Shown in pieces: positions 1 through 6,107 of a stretch of 8,077 bases of DNA (its first letter is position 1; each line of letters begins with the position of its first letter). The DNA comes from Sphingomonadales bacterium (lineage in GTDB: Bacteria; Pseudomonadota; Alphaproteobacteria; Sphingomonadales; Sphingomonadaceae), in NCBI GenBank assembly GCA_004292705.1, contig RDXA01000433.1:1-8077 (forward strand), written 5' to 3'. The translations under genes and the position numbers were made by a program. The notes under the pieces were generated by a model, which saw nothing but the letters and a program-made list of their open reading frames with translations, had not been told where the DNA came from and made no database searches.

Positions 1-1182
1 CGCTTCGGCAACGCGCCATTCCGCTTCGACGCCCGCATGTTCGGCGGTCGCTTTCGCCAGCGCCAGTTCGGCAGCGCGGTGTGCACGCTCGCGGTCTTCG
101 GCCCTTTCCGCCAGTGCGGGGCGGGCGGCTTCGGCACTGGTGACTGCCTCGCGGCTGGCATCAAGTTCCTGCGTCAGCCGAGCCAGAGCGTCGACTGCCG
201 CACTGGTCAGCCGGTCGGCATCATCGCGGTCTTCCTCCAGCCGCCGCCGCTGACGGGTGAGGTCGGCGAGCCGGGCTTCGGCCGCGTCGAGTTTTTCGGC
301 GAGCGCGGCCATGCGGTGCCCGTGAGCGCTGGCATCATCGCGCCGGTCGGCAAGTTCGTCGCGCGCTTCTGCCAGGGCCTGCGCGGCTTGGGCCTGTTCG
401 GACTGAGCGACCTCGACCGCAGCCTGCGCTTGGGCAACCTGCGCGTTGGCGGCTTCCACCGCCGCGCGCGCAGCCTTGGCCGCCGCGGCCGCCTCGCGCC
501 AGCGTGCGAAGAGCAAGCGCGCTTCGGCGGCCTGAATCTTGTGGGTCAGTTCGGTGTAGCGTTCCGCCTGCTTGGCCTGTCGCTTGAGGCTGGCGATCTG
601 TGCGTCGAGCCCCGCCATCAGGTCTTCGAGCCGCGCCAGATTGGCCTCGGCCCCGCGCAGTTTGCTCTCGGCATCCCTGCGGCGCACATGCAGCCCGGCA
701 ATCCCGGCGGCTTCTTCCAGCATCGCGCGGCGTTCGGCAGGCCGCGCGGCGATGACCTGCGCGATCTTGCCCTGGCTGACCAGCGCGGGGCTGTGCGCGC
801 CGGTGGCGGCGTCCGCGAAGGTCAGGGCAACGTCTTTCGCCCGCACGTCGCGGCCGTTGACGCGGTAAGCGCTGCCCGCGCCGCGCTCGATCCGGCGCAT
901 GACGACCAGTTCCTCGCCCTCATCGTCTTCAGCGTGGAGCACCACCTCGGCAAAATCACGGGGCGGCCGGGCCGCGGTGCCTGCGAAGATCACGTCCTCC
1001 ATCCCGCCCGAGCGCATCGACTTGGCCGAGGTTTCCCCCATCACCCAGCGGATCGCTTCGAGCAGATTGGATTTGCCGCAGCCATTGGGGCCGACGACCC
1101 CGGTCAGCCCGGGCTCGATACGCAATTCCGCCGGCTCGACGAAGCTCTTGAACCCGCTGAGCTTGAGCCGGTGGATCTGCAT
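1..1182 (-). CDS. smc: Chromosome segregation ATPase SMC (N-terminal third, cut by window edge)
   Basis: The minus strand from 1182 to base 1 is open for 394 codons and encodes the start of SMC, the ATPase that organises and segregates the chromosome with ScpA and ScpB. The protein opens with MQIHRLKLSGFKSF, the usual SMC beginning. Walker A is GPNGCGKSN at residues 31-39 (Lys37), and the Q-loop region SQGKI is at about 136-140, followed by ERRAMLEEAAG at 150-160. From about residue 165 to the cut end the sequence is charged and very Ala/Gln/Glu/Arg rich, as expected for the ascending coiled-coil arm. The hinge, the second arm, the signature motif and Walker B lie outside the window. The ATG follows the upstream thioredoxin gene's stop by 28 bp, so co-transcription is likely. 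The only Shine-Dalgarno-like run (AGGGG, 1198-1202) is poorly spaced at 15 nt. No other usable start exists in frame after that stop. Confidence 0.96.
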   Translation of the reverse strand, partial: MQIHRLKLSGFKSFVEPAELRIEPGLTGVVGPNGCGKSNLLEAIRWVMGETSAKSMRSGGMEDVIFAGTAARPPRDFAEVVLHAEDDEGEELVVMRRIERGAGSAYRVNGRDVRAKDVALTFADAATGAHSPALVSQGKIAQVIAARPAERRAMLEEAAGIAGLHVRRRDAESKLRGAEANLARLEDLMAGLDAQIASLKRQAKQAERYTELTHKIQAAEARLLFARWREAAAAAKAARAAVEAANAQVAQAQAAVEVAQSEQAQAAQALAEARDELADRRDDASAHGHRMAALAEKLDAAEARLADLTRQRRRLEEDRDDADRLTSAAVDALARLTQELDASREAVTSAEAARPALAERAEDRERAHRAAELALAKATAEHAGVEAEWRVAEA

Positions 1183-1210
1183 CAGGCTGACGTTGCGCCC
1201 CTGCTGTGCC

Positions 1211-1960
1211 TCAGCGCGCGCCGGCGCGCTGGAGCTGCGGTTCGATCACTTCCCATGCCGTTCCTTCCACGCGCTTGCCGTTGAGGAAAAAGGTCGGAGT
1301 GCCGGTTACCTTGTCCTTGGCATTGTTGGCTTCGACCGTCTTGACCAAAGCTTCGATCTTGGCGGTGTCGGCGAGGCAGGCGCGACCCTGATCGGCCGAA
1401 AGCCCGCGTGCGGCAAAGAATTCGAGCAGGCCGGTCGCTTCAGCCATCGCCACGAACCGCTGATTGAGCGGGAGCGCGCCTGCTGCCTGCACCGCTTGCG
1501 GATTGCCCTGCAGGCCCGTGAAAACGGCCTCAAGGTTCTGCCATACTTCGTCCGAGAGAGGCTGGAACTGTTCCTTTGCGCCGCATTGGGTGAGGCCTGC
1601 GATCACCACGTCGAAGGGGTTCAGGAAGGTCTCGCGCTGTTCGAAGCTGACAACGCCGCTGGCGACATACTTGTTCTTGAGCGGCTCCTTGCCAGTCTTG
1701 GCAAAGTTGGCGCAGGCGCCACAGGTGTGCGAGGCATATTCGACCAGCTTCAGGGGCGCTTCGGGGTTGCCGAGAAGGTATCCGCCCTCAGGCGTGATCG
1801 TGACCGTGTTGACCCACTGTGTGCCCGCCGGTGCAGCGATCGCGGGGAGCGCCTCGCCCGATGGTGCAGCGCCATCGGGGCCGGCGGCGCCATCACAGGC
1901 GGCCAGCATCAGCGGCGCGAGCGCGATCAGGGGGAGCGAAAGCAGGCGGTTCACGGTCAT
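1211..1960 (-). CDS. DsbA-family thiol-disulfide oxidoreductase, predicted lipoprotein, CGAC active site
   Basis: This 249-residue protein has a thioredoxin fold of the DsbA type and should act in the periplasm on disulfide bonds. Residues 1-22 form a signal peptide ending in the lipobox LAAC (Cys22), so a membrane-anchored lipoprotein is predicted. A low-complexity Ala/Gly/Pro linker follows at about 23-46. The active site is CGAC at 80-83, and the cis-proline loop is GTPTFF with Pro222. Two further cysteines, C126 and C195, match a pair in the neighbouring paralogue at identical spacing. Start choice: the ATG at 1960 has GAGGA 9 nt upstream and gives a clean signal peptide. An extension to a TTG at 2020 would run through a likely promoter and put 20 unlikely residues before the signal. 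It lies 28 bp before smc. CGAC is not the usual CPHC of DsbA, so whether it works as oxidase, reductase or isomerase is open. Confidence 0.92.
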   Translation of the reverse strand: MTVNRLLSLPLIALAPLMLAACDGAAGPDGAAPSGEALPAIAAPAGTQWVNTVTITPEGGYLLGNPEAPLKLVEYASHTCGACANFAKTGKEPLKNKYVASGVVSFEQRETFLNPFDVVIAGLTQCGAKEQFQPLSDEVWQNLEAVFTGLQGNPQAVQAAGALPLNQRFVAMAEATGLLEFFAARGLSADQGRACLADTAKIEALVKTVEANNAKDKVTGTPTFFLNGKRVEGTAWEVIEPQLQRAGAR

Positions 1961-1969
1961 CGGGGGCAA

Positions 1970-1974
1970 TCCTC
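1970..1974 (-). promoter_or_regulatory. Ribosome binding site deciding the start of the CGAC thioredoxin gene
   Basis: GAGGA on the minus strand lies 9 nt before the ATG at 1960. It is the best Shine-Dalgarno in this gap and supports the short start. Confidence 0.6.
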
Positions 1975-1992
1975 GAAATGCTGGGAGGGAAA

Positions 1993-2020
1993 GATAGAGC
2001 CTCATGCACCAGTGCGGCAA
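1993..2020 (-). promoter_or_regulatory. Candidate housekeeping-sigma promoter for the CGAC thioredoxin gene and smc
   Basis: On the minus strand, TTGCCGC (2020-2014) is followed after 13 bp by GCTCTATC (2000-1993). The alphaproteobacterial vegetative consensus described in Caulobacter is TTGACGS, 10-14 bp, GCTANAWC. The match is 6 of 7 and 7 of 8 (counting N) with allowed spacing. Transcription would start near 1985-1987, leaving a leader of about 25 nt with GAGGA before the ATG at 1960. It could uncouple this gene and smc from dciA and the first thioredoxin gene. No start-site data are available, so this rests on the motif and its position alone. Confidence 0.5.
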
Positions 2021-2040
2021 GCGCGCCCGGGGTGAGGGGC

Positions 2041-2058
2041 TGTGAACAATGTGAACAA
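2041..2058 (-). repeat. Two tandem 9-bp repeats resembling DnaA boxes
   Basis: The plus strand carries TGTGAACAA twice with no spacer, which reads TTGTTCACA twice on the minus strand. Each copy fits the relaxed DnaA-box pattern TTRTNCACA, differing from the strict TTATNCACA by G at position 3. The pair begins 6 bp after the stop codon of the CPHC thioredoxin gene, in the short gap before the smc-proximal promoter. The repeat is certain; DnaA binding is a guess from the motif. Confidence 0.45.
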
Positions 2059-2064
2059 CTCGGT

Positions 2065-2829
2065 TCAGCCCGGAGCGCTGGAGCTTTCGGCCGGTGCGGC
2101 GGTAAACTTGGCCGAGAGTACCGGGTAAAGCCCCTCCCAGCTGAACACATCCTTTAGCAGCTTGCCGTCGAGCACGAAGCTCGGTGTGCCAGGCATGGCG
2201 AACTCGGCAAAATCGGATCTGGCATTCGCCAGCAGCGCCCGGGCGGCGGCGTCATTCGACACGCAGGCATCGAGCTCGGCTCGCGATTGTCCGCGGCGCG
2301 CCAGCAGCTCGGTCAGCCCTAGCGCGTTTGCGGCGTTCATGCGTCCGGCCTTGTCTCCGCGATCCCAGATCGCTTGCTGGGTCGACGGGGCCGCGCGCGC
2401 CTTTCCGAACCAGTCGGCCTGCGCCAGCATGAGCGCCTGATGGCGACCCTTGAACTCCGCCGGATCGCCGCACTGGGCCAGCAAGGTGACGGCCAGATCG
2501 AGGCCGTTGCGGATCACCGGGCGCACCTCGACACTCATCTTGCCCGGTTTCAGCAGGACAATCTCAAGCGCGGGTTCCCCGCGCGCAGCGAAGTCAGAGC
2601 AATGCGGGCAGGTGTAGCTGATGAATTCGATGAGCTTCGTTTCGGCCTTCGGATTGCCGATCAGATGGCCGCGCTGGGTGCGCGCGATGGTGCTCTGCCA
2701 ATTGCCCGGATTGTCTGCGGGCGCAAAGGCGCTGCCGGGTCGCGAAAGGTCCTGCTGCTGCGCAATCGCCGGGCCGACCGATAGGGCCAGCACGGCCCCG
2801 GTCGCAGCGAGGATGAAGGGCTTGATCAT
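2065..2829 (-). CDS. DsbA-family periplasmic thiol-disulfide oxidoreductase, CPHC active site
   Basis: This 254-residue secreted protein belongs to the DsbA branch of the thioredoxin superfamily, which introduces disulfides into exported proteins. Residues 1-23 look like a Sec signal peptide with AIA before the expected cleavage. The active site is CPHC at 74-77, the classic DsbA motif, and the cis-proline loop is GTPSFVLDGK with Pro216. Cys120 and Cys189 form a second pair, like the extra conserved disulfide known in alphaproteobacterial DsbA proteins. The block GHLIGNP...TCPHCSDFA (54-81) shares 15 of 28 residues with the downstream paralogue (60-87), which indicates a duplication. The ATG overlaps the dciA stop as ATGA and has AAGGA 6 nt upstream, so translation is probably coupled to dciA. 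The role is inferred from family; substrates and the partner (a DsbB-like protein) are not visible here. Confidence 0.94.
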   Translation of the reverse strand: MIKPFILAATGAVLALSVGPAIAQQQDLSRPGSAFAPADNPGNWQSTIARTQRGHLIGNPKAETKLIEFISYTCPHCSDFAARGEPALEIVLLKPGKMSVEVRPVIRNGLDLAVTLLAQCGDPAEFKGRHQALMLAQADWFGKARAAPSTQQAIWDRGDKAGRMNAANALGLTELLARRGQSRAELDACVSNDAAARALLANARSDFAEFAMPGTPSFVLDGKLLKDVFSWEGLYPVLSAKFTAAPAESSSAPG

Positions 2830-3380
2830 GGCATGTCCTTGTCGTCAGGCGTCGTCGCTTCGCTGTTCGATAGGCTGCGGGCGAGCGATTCGAGCACGGT
2901 GCGCAATTCCGGGTCGCCGATATCGCGCAAGCTGTCGCCCAATTCCAGCGGGATCGGCTTTAGCGACGGAGGTGGCTTGGCCGGCCTGCCATCGGCGGGC
3001 GGGGTGACCGCACCCTGCCTGAGTTTGACCCGGCCAACGGCGCGATAGCCGAAGAAACGGTTCACCCGCTCGATAATCTCGGGGATCACCTGCTGGATCA
3101 GCGGGGCGTGGGCGGGGACCACCACCAATTCGAGGATGCCGTTGGCCTTCTCTCCCGGGGGAAAACGGATCGCCTCGGGGCTGCATACGCGGGCATGGTT
3201 GGGCCCGACAATCTCGGGCCAGCGCGTGACGACCGAGCTTTGCACAAAGCCGAAGCGGCGGAAGGCCGTGCGGCCGATTTCGGGCATCAGATCGCCGATG
3301 GCGCGCGCGCCTGCCCCGCGCGGGCGGGTGTAGGGCTTGATATTGCCCTTCTTGCCGGAGGTGGTCTTGTCGCTTTCCAT
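2826..3380 (-). CDS. dciA: DciA-like helicase loader (DUF721 family)
   Basis: This 184-residue protein matches the DUF721/DciA family, whose members load or assist the replicative helicase DnaB in bacteria lacking DnaC/DnaI. After a basic, disordered-looking N-terminus (1-24), the DUF721 core spans about 25-120: AIGDLMPEIGR, RRFGF, the conserved RWPEIVG around Trp54, then ILELVV and IIERVNRFFGY. A Pro-rich linker (127-147) leads to a short helical tail (149-172). The ATG at 3380 has GGCGG about 8 nt upstream. A longer start at 3395 adds MAAAY but has no ribosome site and would come closer to the divergent mutY. It is the first gene of a minus-strand unit running toward smc and overlaps the next gene by 3 bp. 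The family assignment is strong; the helicase-loading role comes from studied homologues. Confidence 0.9.
   Translation of the reverse strand: MESDKTTSGKKGNIKPYTRPRGAGARAIGDLMPEIGRTAFRRFGFVQSSVVTRWPEIVGPNHARVCSPEAIRFPPGEKANGILELVVVPAHAPLIQQVIPEIIERVNRFFGYRAVGRVKLRQGAVTPPADGRPAKPPPSLKPIPLELGDSLRDIGDPELRTVLESLARSLSNSEATTPDDKDMP
2836..2840 (-). promoter_or_regulatory. Ribosome binding site for the CPHC thioredoxin gene, inside dciA
   Basis: AAGGA on the minus strand lies 6 nt before the ATG at 2829, within the last codons of dciA. With the ATGA overlap it suggests coupled translation. Confidence 0.6.
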
Positions 3381-3409
3381 ATATGCGGCCGCCATGCCAT
3401 AGGCGGCGC

Positions 3410-4453
3410 GTGACCGCCAGCATCTCCGCCCTGCTTCTGGACTGGTATGACCGGAATGCGCGCGATCTGCCGTGGCGCAACCCGCCGGGATGCGCGCTGC
3501 CGGACGATCCCGCGTGGCCTTACCGCGTGTGGCTGTCCGAGGTGATGCTCCAGCAGACGACCGTTGCAGCGGTGAAGCCGTACTTTGCCAAGTTTACTGC
3601 GACCTGGCCCACGGTGGAGGCCCTTGCTGCTGCGCCCGAGGACGCGGTGATGGCCGCCTGGGCGGGGTTGGGCTACTACTCGCGCGCCCGCAACCTCGTG
3701 AAATGTGCCCGCGCGGTGACCGTGTTGGGCGGCTTTCCGGCAAGGGAGGCGGAGCTGCGCCAGTTGCCCGGCTTGGGCGACTACACTGCCGCTGCCATTG
3801 CGGCCATTGCCTTCGGCCAGCGGGCAGTGGTCGTCGATGCCAATGTCGAGCGGGTGGTCGCGCGCTTGTTCGCGCTTGATGAACCGCTTCCGGCTGCGCG
3901 CAGGGCCATCCGCAATGCCGCCGATACCATTACCCCCGACATCCGCGCCGGGGACTTTGCGCAGGCCATGATGGATCTGGGCGCGCATGTCTGCACCAGT
4001 CGCGCCCCGCGCTGCCTGCTCTGCCCGCTGAGCGAGGCTTGCCTGGGTCGCAAGGCGGGTGAGCCCGAGCGCCTGCCGGTCAAGCCTGCCAGGAAGACGG
4101 TGCCCGAACGACGCGGCACGGCCTTCTGGATCACCCGGAATGGCGGGACTGAGGTATGGCTCGTGACCCGTCCCGCGTCAGGAATGCTGGGGGGGATGCG
4201 TGCCTTGCCCGATGATGGCTGGACCGCCCGCGCGGATGGTTCGGGCCAGACGCCTTTCGCCGGGGAATGGCGTAGCCTTGGCGCCGTGCGCCACGGCTTC
4301 ACCCACGCGGCCCTGACCCTCGGGGTGCTGGCACTTGAAACCGCGAGCAATCCCGAAGGCGACGGAACCTGGTGGCCGGTGGCGGGGATTGGCGATGCTG
4401 GCCTTGCTACGCTCTTCGCCAAGGCGGCGCAGTTGGCGCTTGCCGCCGACTAG
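3410..4453 (+). CDS. mutY: A/G-specific adenine DNA glycosylase MutY
   Basis: MutY removes adenine paired with 8-oxoguanine, preventing G:C to T:A mutations. The 347-residue protein has the full set of motifs. LSEVMLQQTT at 42-51 contains catalytic Glu44, and GLGYYSRA begins at 86. The helix-hairpin-helix is LPGLGDYTA at 119-127, and VVDANVERV contains catalytic Asp143. The 4Fe-4S cysteines C195, C202, C205 and C211 have the C-x6-C-x2-C-x5-C spacing. A NUDIX-like C-terminal domain (about 232-345), which recognises 8-oxoG, includes HGFTH at 295-299. The GTG at 3410 is preferred because it leaves 29 bp to the divergent dciA start, with AGGCGG just upstream, though only 3 nt away. An in-frame ATG at 3383 would add nine residues and abut dciA. 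A slightly long loop (GCALPDDPAW) lies between PWR and PYRVW. The gene ends inside a CTAG shared with the convergent neighbour. Confidence 0.96.
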   Translation: MTASISALLLDWYDRNARDLPWRNPPGCALPDDPAWPYRVWLSEVMLQQTTVAAVKPYFAKFTATWPTVEALAAAPEDAVMAAWAGLGYYSRARNLVKCARAVTVLGGFPAREAELRQLPGLGDYTAAAIAAIAFGQRAVVVDANVERVVARLFALDEPLPAARRAIRNAADTITPDIRAGDFAQAMMDLGAHVCTSRAPRCLLCPLSEACLGRKAGEPERLPVKPARKTVPERRGTAFWITRNGGTEVWLVTRPASGMLGGMRALPDDGWTARADGSGQTPFAGEWRSLGAVRHGFTHAALTLGVLALETASNPEGDGTWWPVAGIGDAGLATLFAKAAQLALAAD

Positions 4454-4671
4454 AATATCCCGCCACCCAGCGTCAGCCGCACGCCCGCAATCAGCAGCAC
4501 CACAAGGCAGAAATTGCGCCCGCCCTCCTTGGAGGACAGCGCGCCGAGGATGATGCCGATCACGATCAGCGGCAGGGCGAGCCAGTTGGCCCAACCCAGC
4601 AGCGGAATCTGTGCGGGGATCACGATCACAAGGCTGACGAGGCCGACGATATAGGCAAGGATGTTGAGCAT
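4450..4671 (-). CDS. Small hydrophobic membrane protein, function unknown
   Basis: This 73-residue protein is strongly hydrophobic, with probable membrane segments at about 3-22, 27-46 and 53-66. The second loop is SSKEGGRN and the end is Gly-rich (LTLGGGIF). The AQIPLLGWANWLALP stretch has interfacial Trp and Pro residues, typical of a short helical hairpin. I do not recognise a named domain; it resembles small conserved hypothetical proteins of Sphingomonadales, but that is an impression. There is no signal peptide apart from the first helix. It is convergent with mutY, sharing CTAG for both stops, and divergent from the Tat-exported hydrolase. No Shine-Dalgarno is visible before the ATG, and a promoter-like element sits immediately upstream. 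Hydrophobicity through the whole frame and the tidy gene boundaries support a real gene. Confidence 0.75.
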   Translation of the reverse strand: MLNILAYIVGLVSLVIVIPAQIPLLGWANWLALPLIVIGIILGALSSKEGGRNFCLVVLLIAGVRLTLGGGIF

Positions 4672-4676
4672 GTGTA

Positions 4677-4688
4677 TTATCTAGGTAA
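4677..4688. promoter_or_regulatory. Near-palindrome TTATCTAGGTAA in the divergent intergenic region
   Basis: Five of the six base pairs of this 12-bp palindrome match, centred on CTAG. It overlaps the candidate -10 of the small membrane gene and sits about 100 bp before the hydrolase ATG. It could be an operator, or simply the AT-rich -10 region; there is no independent support. Confidence 0.2.
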
Positions 4689-4706
4689 GACACGCTGCGA
4701 TTGCAA
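4678..4706 (-). promoter_or_regulatory. Candidate promoter of the small membrane gene, possibly giving a leaderless mRNA
   Basis: The minus strand has TTGCAA (4706-4701), then after 15 bp CCTAGATA (4685-4678), which matches 6 of 8 positions of the alphaproteobacterial GCTANAWC. An overlapping E. coli-like -10, GATAAT (4681-4676), matches 5 of 6. The -35 is poor beyond TTG. Only 4-6 bp separate the -10 from the ATG at 4671, so transcription would begin at or next to the start codon. This agrees with the absence of a ribosome site. Confidence 0.3.
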
Positions 4707-4787
4707 GCCAGCTACGCTCACCCGATTGACCCGTGTCGCAGCCTGCCGCAGACAGGGCACCGCACCCGCCACGGAGATTCTGCCCCC

Positions 4788-6107
4788 ATGCCTCACCACA
4801 ATCTTGCCCTGCCCGTCCTGTCGCGGCGCACGCTGTTCCGGCACTCTGCCCTGCTGGCAGGGGGCGCTGCACTGACCACGCTGCCGTTTGGCCGCGCGCT
4901 GTTGGCCCATGATGTCTCGCAGAACTGGCCCGCTGTTGCGGCCATGGCGAACAAGTATGTCTCGGCGCGCAAGCTCGCCAATCTGCTGCTCACTTTCGGC
5001 TGGGGACAGGAAGATCACGCCCATACTGTCGGGGGCGGCACCCTCTCGCTCGCCAAGCCCACCCCGGTGGACGAGAATTCGCTCTATCGCATCTATTCGA
5101 TGTCGAAGCCGATCACCGGCATGGCGGTGATGATCCTGATCGACGAGGGCAAGCTCGGTCTCGATCAGCCCGTTCACGAGATCCTGCCGGCGTTCCGCAA
5201 CATGCAGGTGCTGGTCAATCCGGAAGGGCCGCTCGAGGATACGGTCCCTGCAAACACGCCGATCACGATCCGCCAGCTGCTGACCCACACCGCGGGGCTG
5301 GGCTACCAGATCGTCAGCAAGGGGCCGCTCCAGCAGGCCTATAACGCGGCCGGGCTGGTCGGCGGACGGGTGAGCCGGATGCCGATTCCGGGTTTCCCGA
5401 ATGTCACCCCTGCGCCGGGTCTGGCAGTATGGGCTGATCGGCTGGCCGAGCTGCCGCTGATGTATCAACCGGCCACGAAGTGGAGCTATTCCTGCTCGAT
5501 CGACCTGCTTGGCCGGGTGATCGAGGTTGCCAGCGGGATGGAATTTGAAGCTTTCCTCAAGGCCCGCATCTTTGATCCCTGCGGCATGACCAGCACATGG
5601 ATGCAAGTGCCCCAGAGCGAGGCGCATCGCCTGACCGACAATTACGGCATTCTGGCTGGCAATGCCTTCCCCCTCGATCCGGGCGTCAACTCGATCTATC
5701 TTGATGCGCCCGAAGTTCCGGCGGGCGGTGGCGGGTTGGTCTCAAGCCCGCGCGACTATGACCGTTTCCAGCGGATGCTGCTGGGTTACGGGACGCTCGA
5801 CGGGAAGTTCGTGATGAGCGAAAACGCGGTGCGGGTCGGCACGTCCAACCTTGTCCCGGCCACTGTCGACCTCAAGGGCAGCTGGATCGAGGGCGAGGGC
5901 CACGGCGCCGGAGGCCGGGCGAAGGGTTCGACCTTCGGTTGGGGCGGCGCGGCCGGGACGCTTGCGGCGATCGACTTTGATCTCGGCCTGCGCACGGCCT
6001 TGTGGACCCAGTACATGCCATCCGAAGCCTATCCGATCCGGGAAGAGTTTCTTGCCGCGATGGAGGCCGATCTTTCAGCCCTGCGCGCGAAAAAGCTGGC
6101 CGCGTGA
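4788..6107 (+). CDS. Tat-exported serine hydrolase, beta-lactamase / family VIII esterase type
   Basis: This 439-residue protein belongs to the class C beta-lactamase-like serine hydrolases, closer to EstB-type family VIII esterases than to true AmpC. The N-terminus carries a twin-arginine signal, SRRTLFR at 12-18, followed by the hydrophobic run ALLAGGAALTTLPF, so folded export to the periplasm is predicted. The nucleophile motif SMSK is at 104-107 (Ser104, Lys107). The tyrosine motif lies in WSYSCSIDLLG (Tyr234), and WGG at 385-387 matches the third motif of EstB-like enzymes. LLTHTAGLGY at 165-173 is also typical. The ATG at 4788 is chosen because it starts the signal peptide cleanly and has GGAG at 4773-4776, 11 nt upstream. 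An in-frame TTG at 4701 would bury the Tat signal. The stop overlaps the nudC ATG by one base (TGATG). The substrate is unknown; nothing here shows antibiotic resistance. Confidence 0.93.
   Translation: MPHHNLALPVLSRRTLFRHSALLAGGAALTTLPFGRALLAHDVSQNWPAVAAMANKYVSARKLANLLLTFGWGQEDHAHTVGGGTLSLAKPTPVDENSLYRIYSMSKPITGMAVMILIDEGKLGLDQPVHEILPAFRNMQVLVNPEGPLEDTVPANTPITIRQLLTHTAGLGYQIVSKGPLQQAYNAAGLVGGRVSRMPIPGFPNVTPAPGLAVWADRLAELPLMYQPATKWSYSCSIDLLGRVIEVASGMEFEAFLKARIFDPCGMTSTWMQVPQSEAHRLTDNYGILAGNAFPLDPGVNSIYLDAPEVPAGGGGLVSSPRDYDRFQRMLLGYGTLDGKFVMSENAVRVGTSNLVPATVDLKGSWIEGEGHGAGGRAKGSTFGWGGAAGTLAAIDFDLGLRTALWTQYMPSEAYPIREEFLAAMEADLSALRAKKLAA

Noticed and set aside
37..1284. Long plus-strand open frame (415 codons) antisense to smc
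   Set aside because: The minus strand here encodes an unmistakable SMC N-terminus with Walker A. The plus frame is Arg/Gly/Ala-rich without a domain and is a by-product of high-GC codon use.
1961..2020. Longer start of the CGAC thioredoxin gene at the TTG at 2020
   Set aside because: It would place 20 residues before a clean lipoprotein signal and run through the candidate promoter; ATG 1960 has a good ribosome site.
899..2035. Plus-strand open frame across smc and the CGAC thioredoxin gene
   Set aside because: It covers two recognised minus-strand genes and their promoter, and shows no motif of its own.
3287..3988. Minus-strand open frame (233 codons) spanning the dciA-mutY junction
   Set aside because: It overlaps two recognised genes and has Gly/Arg/His-rich composition typical of antisense frames.
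4726..4732. TTGACCC as a -35 box for the serine hydrolase
   Set aside because: No acceptable -10 lies at the right distance downstream (the sequence there is GC-rich).
4701..4787. Upstream TTG start for the serine hydrolase
   Set aside because: It would bury the twin-arginine signal 40 residues in; ATG 4788 has GGAG upstream.
4677..5627. 316-codon minus-strand open frame opposite the serine hydrolase
   Set aside because: The plus strand has the Tat signal and SMSK motif; the minus frame is low-information and antisense.
4788..6107. Antibiotic-resistance beta-lactamase
   Set aside because: Motifs (SMSK, YSCS, WGG) fit EstB-type family VIII esterases; nothing shows beta-lactam hydrolysis.
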